Positions 35,411 through 37,108 of a stretch of DNA of 37,108 nt are shown in pieces. How positions within the stretch are numbered: the stretch's first letter is position 1; every line of letters begins with the position of its first letter. The stretch lies in the NCBI GenBank assembly GCA_905339215.1, contig CAJPFN010000106.1, forward strand, positions 1 through 37,108, written 5' to 3'. Below the pieces are notes generated by a model, which worked only from the letters and a program-made list of their open reading frames with translations, had not been told where the DNA came from and made no database searches. The translations under genes and the position numbers were made by a program. Origin of the DNA: Rhizobiaceae bacterium (lineage in GTDB: Bacteria; Pseudomonadota; Alphaproteobacteria; Rhizobiales; Rhizobiaceae).

Positions 35411-36178
35411 ATGTCCGTCACGTCCCTCGCCGCGGAGCGGCGCCCGAACCTGCCCTACTACGCCGAGCGCGTCGATCTCGCCTGCGCCTTCCGCTGGACG
35501 GCCCGCCTCAACATGCATGAGGCGGTGGCCAACCACTTCTCGCTCGCCGTCGACGACGGCGGCATGCGCTTCCTGATGAACCCCAACCAGGTGCACTTCT
35601 CGCGCATCCGTGCCAGCGACCTGCTCCTGATCGATGCCGGCGACCCGGAGACGATGAACCGGCCCGACGCGCCCGATCCGACGGCCTGGGGCCTCCACGG
35701 CGCGATCCACCGCAACTGTGCCCATGCGCGCTGCGTCATGCACGTCCACTCGATCCACGCCACCGTGCTCGCCTCGCTGGCCGATTCGACGCTGCCGCCG
35801 ATCGACCAGAACACGGCGATGTTCTTCGGTCGCCACGTCGTCGACGGTCACTATGGCGGGCTGGCCTTCGAGGAGGAGGGCGAACGCTGCTCGAGCCTGC
35901 TTGCCGATCCCAGGGTGAAGGTGATGGTGATGGGCAATCACGGCGTGCTGGTGATCGGCGACACCGTCGCCGATACGTTCAACCGGCTCTACTACTTCGA
36001 GCGCGCCGCCGAAACCTATGTGAAGGCGCTATGGACCGGCGTGCCGCTGCGCGTGCTATCCGACGAGATCGCCGAGCGCGTGGCGCAGGAAATCGCCGAT
36101 TACCCCGGCCAGGCCGAGCGACACTTGGCCGAACTCAGGGCGATCCTCGACGATGAGGAGCCGGCCTACCGCAGCTGA
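35411..36178 (+). CDS. Class II aldolase/adducin-family protein
   Basis: This 255-residue protein belongs to the class II aldolase/adducin family, which includes L-fuculose-1-phosphate aldolase and related decarboxylases. The zinc motif His-x-His is in CVMHVHSIHATVLASLAD, with the third His in VMGNHGVLVIGDT. The N-terminal helix carries FRWTARLNMHEAVANHFSLAV, where family members often have GxVS.R in place of this less common NHFSL. The C-terminal TFNRLYYFERAAETYVKAL is standard. GGAGGATGCC directly before the ATG fixes the start and excludes an upstream extension. Members of this subgroup are usually uncharacterised, so the substrate is unknown. Confidence 0.92.
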   Translation: MSVTSLAAERRPNLPYYAERVDLACAFRWTARLNMHEAVANHFSLAVDDGGMRFLMNPNQVHFSRIRASDLLLIDAGDPETMNRPDAPDPTAWGLHGAIHRNCAHARCVMHVHSIHATVLASLADSTLPPIDQNTAMFFGRHVVDGHYGGLAFEEEGERCSSLLADPRVKVMVMGNHGVLVIGDTVADTFNRLYYFERAAETYVKALWTGVPLRVLSDEIAERVAQEIADYPGQAERHLAELRAILDDEEPAYRS

Positions 36179-36294
36179 ATGCGGCTACCCGTCGGCTTTG
36201 TTATCTGATGGCAAGGCCGGCGTACGGCGTGGGCGCCCGCCTTCCTCCTTGCGGGGAAGGGCCCCCGAACGGCCACTGCGCTTCGCCTCGTGCC
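36179..36294. other. Non-coding stretch between aldolase gene and repeat element
   Basis: This is the left part of a 436-base gap between the class II aldolase gene and the last gene. It is GC-rich with runs such as GCGGGGAAGGGCCCCCGAACG. I see no promoter, terminator with T-run, RNA gene or coding sequence. The repeat element and the upstream region of the last gene fill the rest of the gap. Confidence 0.5.
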
Positions 36295-36459
36295 TTCGTC
36301 ATGCCCGGCCTTGAGCCGGGCATCCATGCCGGAACGCCGCGGCCACGCGGGGCGGCGGGCGAAGGACGCTTGTTCTTCACCGCCGCGCATTTCGCCGCCG
36401 TTCCGGCATGAATCCTCGGGTCGCGCTCCGCTTCGCGTCGCTTGCCCGTGGATGACGAA
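36295..36459. repeat. Palindromic intergenic repeat element with terminal inverted repeats
   Basis: This ~165-bp non-coding element starts with TTCGTCAT and ends with the exact reverse complement ATGACGAA (36452-36459). Just inside the left end a perfect nine-base stem, ATGCCCGGC with GCCGGGCAT (36301-36323), closes on a five-base loop. The wording CGTCATGCCCGG...CCGGGCATCC is a familiar intergenic repeat of Hyphomicrobiales genomes as I recall. It resembles a REP or MITE-like element; no second copy lies in this window. Confidence 0.7.
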
Positions 36460-36614
36460 TCGGAGGGCGCGCGAGGATAAGATCCGCCGGAAACAGCCGC
36501 GGCGGGACAATTTCCCCAGCAGAATCAATCGGCGGACATTTTTCGTCACGGCATTTTATCCACCTCCCCGAAAGCCCGCTTTACCCTGTGAGCGGCCGAA
36601 GGAGGGCCCGTCGA

Positions 36615-37108
36615 TGGAAGGCGCGTTGCACGACAGGGGAACGTTCCGGGGCATCGCCCGGACGCTGCTCGCCCTGGCGCTGCTGGCCGAGCGTTCTGCT
36701 GCCCGCTCCTTGCCCGTCCGTTTCCTTGTGCTGGCCATCCTCTTCCGCGCCGAAGCCATCGCCCGCCGCTTCGTCGCCCGGGAGGCGGCGACGCTGATCG
36801 CCGAGGCGCTCGACGCCGGCTGCCCGGACGTCCCCTTGCCCGACCTCGCCTGCCTCGACGAACCGGCCGGCTTGCACTACGGCGCCGCAGATGCGGTGCT
36901 GCTGGCGCTGCGCCTGCGCGTGCTTGCCGCCGTGCTCGACATGTTCTCCGACGCGGAAGACATCGGTGACGACGGTTCCGCCGTCTTCTCCGACGACTGG
37001 TCCTGCGGCTGGCCCGCCGTCGCGGCAACCGGCGCCGGCGGAGCACCGCTCCCGCCGCTGCTGCTGCTCATCCTCCGCCGCCCCGCGGCGCGCCGCCCGT
37101 CCCGCCCG
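36615..37108 (+). CDS. Hypothetical protein, 3' end outside window
   Basis: An open frame starts at the ATG at 36615 with a strong AAGGAGG ribosome site eight bases upstream and stays open to the end of the window, so at least 164 residues are encoded. It begins MEGALHDRGTFRGIARTLLA, then LPVRFLVLAILFRAEAIARRF, and continues with an acidic, Asp-rich stretch (DMFSDAEDIGDDGSAVFSDD) and a Pro/Leu-rich tail. I recall similar proteins as unnamed hypotheticals in Hyphomicrobiales. The second hydrophobic segment may be amphipathic rather than membrane-spanning. Codon bias toward G/C at third positions agrees with real coding. The function is unknown. Confidence 0.78.

Overview
The window is high-GC (roughly two-thirds G+C by eye), gene-dense bacterial DNA and almost certainly comes from the Alphaproteobacteria, order Hyphomicrobiales (rhizobia, Brucella and Phyllobacteriaceae relatives). 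Signs of this are a rhizobial-type PmtA phospholipid methyltransferase beside dnaK-dnaJ, a LapG-like BTLCP protein behind a TTAA-N7-TTAAC CtrA-type box, an alphaproteobacterial RpoH promoter (CTTG-N18-CTTATATACG) before dnaK, a NodF/NodE-like acyl carrier protein and ketosynthase pair, and a urease cluster mixed with DUF1272, HupE/UreJ and DUF3995 genes. I saw no tRNA, rRNA, CRISPR array, transposase or phage gene.

Layout, left half. 1-3216: the end of a YeaE-like aldo/keto reductase, a small Tat-exported DUF2541-like protein, a decayed glycosyltransferase pseudogene and a Gfo/Idh/MocA oxidoreductase. 3245-6664 (minus strand): a tightly coupled operon of a KAS III-like thiolase-fold enzyme, an MlaC-like periplasmic protein, an ABC ATPase and an FtsX-like permease. 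It looks like a make-and-export unit for a lipid or ketide, and a perfect FNR/FixK box lies upstream. 6894-11660: ilvD, a winged-helix/TPR regulator with a possibly leaderless start, a doubtful small ORF and an M48 metalloprotease. 11780-17577: RpoH promoter, dnaK, a strong terminator, dnaJ, pmtA, an FMN reductase, pyrF and a DUF1330 gene. 17643-20369: a GNAT protein with an unclear start, an intracellular PHB depolymerase preceded by a perfect inverted repeat, and the BTLCP protein. 20421-23257 (minus): an aromatic/aspartate aminotransferase and the NodFE-like pair.

Layout, right half. 23441-34676 is the urease locus: ureD, ureA, DUF1272, ureJ/hupE, ureB, a 66-residue Cys-rich ORF, then ureC, and further on ureE, ureF, DUF3995 and ureG. 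Two stretches interrupt it. Between ureB and ureC there is a 34-codon chimeric relic, made of the first 20 codons of a ureC copy fused to the last 14 codons of a ureB copy. Two minus-strand genes follow it: a secreted protein of unknown function and a dihaem cytochrome c. Between ureC and ureE lie a minus-strand E2-type acyltransferase-like gene, then plus-strand ABM, membrane-protein and glutathione S-transferase genes. 34688-37108 holds a membrane protein, a class II aldolase-family gene, a ~165-bp palindromic repeat with matching ends, and the start of an unidentified gene that runs off the window.

How it works together. The urease genes encode all three structural subunits (UreA, UreB, UreC), the nickel-insertion chaperones (UreD, E, F, G) and a probable nickel permease (UreJ). 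Key active-site residues are intact, so urease should work despite the rearranged ureB-ureC junction. The parts with least precedent are that junction, the three small ORFs embedded in the urease operon, the KAS III/MlaC/ABC operon with its predicted low-oxygen promoter, and the NodFE-like pair, whose carrier protein has His-Ser-Leu where Asp-Ser-Leu is usual.
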